64,000 bases of DNA from an uncultured Lachnospira sp. (GTDB lineage Bacteria > Bacillota > Clostridia > Lachnospirales > Lachnospiraceae): assembly GCA_910589305.1 (NCBI GenBank), contig CAJUTV010000009.1:62001-126000 (forward strand), in the 5' to 3' direction. This document shows, piece after piece, positions 61,983 through 64,000 of this stretch (position 1 is the stretch's first letter; every line of letters starts with the position of its first letter). The notes under the pieces were generated by a model. It was not told where the DNA came from. It saw only the letters and a list, made by a program, of their open reading frames with translations, and made no database searches. A program made the position numbers and the translations under genes.

Positions 61983-63287
61983 ATGGCAAAAAAAATATAT
62001 AAAGATAGAAATTTTAAATTTGAGACATTACAATTGCATGTAGGACAAGAAAGCGCAGATTCTGTAACCGATGCAAGAGCTGTTCCTATTTATCAGACAT
62101 CTTCATTTGTCTTTCATAATGCACAACATGCACAAGACCGATTTGCATTAAAGGATGCAGGCAATATTTACGGCAGACTTACAAATCCTACACAAGATAT
62201 ATTTGAACAAAGAATTGCAGCGCTTGAGGGCGGTGTAGCTGCTTTGGCAGTTGCTTCTGGAGCTGCCGCAGTATCTTACACCATTCAAAATCTTGCAGTT
62301 GCAGGAGAACATATTGTTGCTGCAAAAAATATATATGGAGGGACCTATAATTATCTTGCACATACAATTGTTGATTATGGTGTGACAACAACATTTGTAG
62401 ACCCTTTTGATATTGAAAATTTTGAAAAGGCAATTCAAGACAATACAAAAGCTTTATATATTGAAACACTTGGCAATCCAAATTCAGAAGTTGTTGATAT
62501 TGAAGCCATTGCAAAAATTGCACATGCACATCATATACCACTTGTTATTGACAATACATTTGCAACACCATATCTTGTAAAACCGATTGAATATGGGGCT
62601 GATATTGTTATACATTCAGCTACAAAATTTATTGGGGGACATGGCACAACGATTGGCGGTGTTATTGTAGATAGTGGCAAATTTGACTGGAAAGCTTCAG
62701 GAAAGTTTCCGCAGTTGTCTGAACCTAATGCAAGTTATCATGGGGTTAGTTTTACCGAAGCGGCAGGAGCTGCAGCTTTTGTGACACGAATAAGGGCTAT
62801 TCTTCTTAGAGATACAGGTGCAACATTGTCGCCAATACATAGTTGGATATTTTTACAGGGACTTGAAACGTTATCATTAAGAGTAGAGCGTCATATTGAA
62901 AATGCCCTTAAAGTAGTTAATTATTTGTCAAAGCATCCACTTGTTGAAAAAGTAAATCACCCATCTGTATCAAAGGATTTTAATCAACAAAATCTTTACA
63001 AAAAATATTTTCCAAAGGGCGGTGGTTCTATTTTTACATTTGAGATAAAAGGAGATGAAAACACGGCTAAAAAATTTATTGATAATCTTGAATTATTTTC
63101 TCTGCTTGCCAATGTTGCGGATGCAAAATCACTTGTTATTCACCCAGCATCGACTACACATTCGGAATTAAATGCAAATGAGTTAGTAGAGCAAGGTATT
63201 AAACCAAATACAATAAGGCTTTCAATTGGTATTGAAAATATTGATGATATTATTGAAGATTTAGACGAAGCGTTTCAATCTTTGTGA
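61983..63287 (+). CDS. metY: O-acetylhomoserine sulfhydrylase (MetY-type PLP enzyme)
   Basis: 434 residues. FETLQLHVGQESADSVTDAR at the start, AVPIYQTSSFVF, YGRLTNPTQDIFEQRIAALE and the PLP lysine in VIHSATKFIGGHGT (about 219) define the Cys/Met-metabolism PLP family. The length, about 430 versus 380-400 for MetB/MetC, and the sequence between lysine and C-terminus point to MetY. It makes homocysteine from O-acetylhomoserine and sulfide. AGAAAGAAGG precedes ATG 61983. It stands alone behind its own promoter. Confidence 0.92.
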   Translation: MAKKIYKDRNFKFETLQLHVGQESADSVTDARAVPIYQTSSFVFHNAQHAQDRFALKDAGNIYGRLTNPTQDIFEQRIAALEGGVAALAVASGAAAVSYTIQNLAVAGEHIVAAKNIYGGTYNYLAHTIVDYGVTTTFVDPFDIENFEKAIQDNTKALYIETLGNPNSEVVDIEAIAKIAHAHHIPLVIDNTFATPYLVKPIEYGADIVIHSATKFIGGHGTTIGGVIVDSGKFDWKASGKFPQLSEPNASYHGVSFTEAAGAAAFVTRIRAILLRDTGATLSPIHSWIFLQGLETLSLRVERHIENALKVVNYLSKHPLVEKVNHPSVSKDFNQQNLYKKYFPKGGGSIFTFEIKGDENTAKKFIDNLELFSLLANVADAKSLVIHPASTTHSELNANELVEQGIKPNTIRLSIGIENIDDIIEDLDEAFQSL

Positions 63288-63411
63288 TATATTATTGTGG
63301 TTTAGTCTATCGAATGATATAATTTTAGCATTATGAATAATGATAGATAATAAATTGTTGAAATAGTATTCGTAATAATAAACAATCTATTAATAAAGGG
63401 AGAAAAACAGA

Positions 63412-63903
63412 GTGAATATTAAGAACCTAATTATTCGTAAATCGCATATAGAGGATATACCACTAATACAATATCTGATAAAAGGCTTAGCATCATATGA
63501 AAAAAGACCACAGGATATGACAGGAACAAAAGAACAGTTAAGTTATTGGCTTTTTGAAAGAAAAGTTGCCACAGTCTTGATTGCCGAATATGGCAAAGAG
63601 GTTGTAGGGTATGCACTTTATTATCCTATTTTTGGTTCATTTTCTGCTATAGGAAAAATACATTTAGAAGATATTTTTATTTGGCCGAATTTTCGTGGCT
63701 ATGGTGCAGGTCGGTTTTTTCTTGCTAAAATAGCTGAAATTATACTTGCAGATGGATATACAGAAATGGAATGGAATTGTCTTGACTGGAATAAACCATC
63801 AATTGAATTTTATGAAAGATTAGGTGCCAAACAGGAGACAGGACGGAAGTATTTTAGTTTTACCCAATCAGAATTAAAATCCATTGCAGCACAAATTTCA
63901 TAA
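63412..63903 (+). CDS. GNAT family N-acetyltransferase
   Basis: 163 residues from GTG 63412 (GGGAG 10 nt upstream). LIIRKSHIEDIPLIQYLIKG is the usual first strand and helix. IHLEDIFIWPNFRGYGAGRF (about 82) is the acetyl-CoA loop of the diamine/spermidine acetyltransferase-like branch, followed by MEWNCLDWNKPSIEFYERLG. The acceptor may be a polyamine or amino compound (inference). Confidence 0.88.
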   Translation: MNIKNLIIRKSHIEDIPLIQYLIKGLASYEKRPQDMTGTKEQLSYWLFERKVATVLIAEYGKEVVGYALYYPIFGSFSAIGKIHLEDIFIWPNFRGYGAGRFFLAKIAEIILADGYTEMEWNCLDWNKPSIEFYERLGAKQETGRKYFSFTQSELKSIAAQIS

Positions 63904-63920
63904 ATTTATAAGTAAATATA

Positions 63921-64000
63921 CCCTTTCATTCAATATATATTTTATTGAATGAAAGGGTTATGAGCAAATAGCGTAGCGGATTGCGAATATCCGCTTAACT
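63921..64000 (+). repeat. Palindrome joined to the right module of the dispersed repeat
   Basis: CCCTTTCATTCAAT (63921-63934) pairs with ATTGAATGAAAGGG (63944-63957), then TTATGAGCAAATAGCGTAGC and the GCGGATTGCGAATATCCGC stem run to the end of the window. A different palindrome replaces the TTTCAGTGGGAG stem of other copies. It may also terminate the GNAT gene. Confidence 0.7.

Noticed and set aside
18183..64000. CRISPR array
   Set aside because: Repeat copies are kilobases apart, too long and hairpin-rich, with genes rather than short spacers between them, and no cas genes.
1..64000. rRNA, tRNA genes, prophage or intact insertion sequences
   Set aside because: No cloverleaf or rRNA-like GC-rich stretches, and no transposase, integrase or phage structural motifs were recognised.

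Overview
The window looks like chromosomal DNA from a low-G+C (about 30 % by eye) anaerobic Firmicute, most likely a Clostridia/Lachnospiraceae-type bacterium. Supporting signs are Gram-positive style Shine-Dalgarno sites (AGGAGG, AGAAAGG), frequent TTG/GTG starts, a pyruvate-formate-lyase activase, EpsC-type CysE, MetY, MATE and DUF975/CmpB-type membrane proteins, and many families (DUF1963, DUF4253, DUF4261, DUF4291, DUF6688, SUKH) typical of gut Clostridia. This is a judgement from gene content only. No rRNA, tRNA, CRISPR array, prophage or intact insertion sequence was seen.

Layout. 1-1.9 kb: 3' end of an acyl-CoA ligase and a convergent amidohydrolase. 2.1-8.7 kb: a co-directional run matching the uncharacterised Salmonella STM4015-STM4011 set (LRR protein, ATP-grasp, alkaline-phosphatase-superfamily hydrolase, two radical SAM enzymes). 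Here the last enzyme is fused to a HAD phosphatase and followed by a double hemerythrin protein. This is the best candidate for an undescribed biosynthetic pathway. 9-13.4 kb: membrane proteins and a metallophosphoesterase. 13.6-14.8 kb: cysE behind a consensus promoter and a long leader.

15-23.4 kb and 28.9-35 kb (with a smaller set at 40.4-44.2 kb): arrays of small, unrelated, mostly cytosolic proteins (YwqG/DUF1963, two SUKH, CbrC, DUF4261, DUF4291, DUF4253, DUF6688, LRR and zinc-ribbon proteins, a GNAT). They resemble the poly-immunity loci described for polymorphic-toxin systems, although no toxin gene is present. Between the first two arrays lies a MoxR ATPase/vWA-metallopeptidase operon. 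It is preceded by an unannotated 24-codon ORF with a near-consensus promoter and a perfect SD.

36-47 kb: AraC regulator, ABC exporter, a chemoreceptor gene split at a U-UUU-UUA slippery site, a LysM protein, an HSP90-like protein and PflA. 47.4-50 kb: a RelA/SpoT-domain protein with an unrecognised C-terminal half beside an AbrB-PIN toxin-antitoxin pair. 50-64 kb: mostly housekeeping genes (gltX, a PPase-like/Nudix fusion, a ThiE-HAD fusion, mnmA, an Rrf2 regulator, an MCP, MATE, HD hydrolase, metY, GNAT).

The window is threaded by a dispersed, modular repeat. It has a hairpin-rich left module starting TTAACCTCAT, a right REP-like module around GCGGATTGCGAATATCCGC, and often a downstream leader ending AGAAATGAGG that supplies the ribosome-binding site of the next gene. 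At three places the repeat's left end contains the stop codon of the preceding gene. This repeat is the most unusual non-coding signal here.
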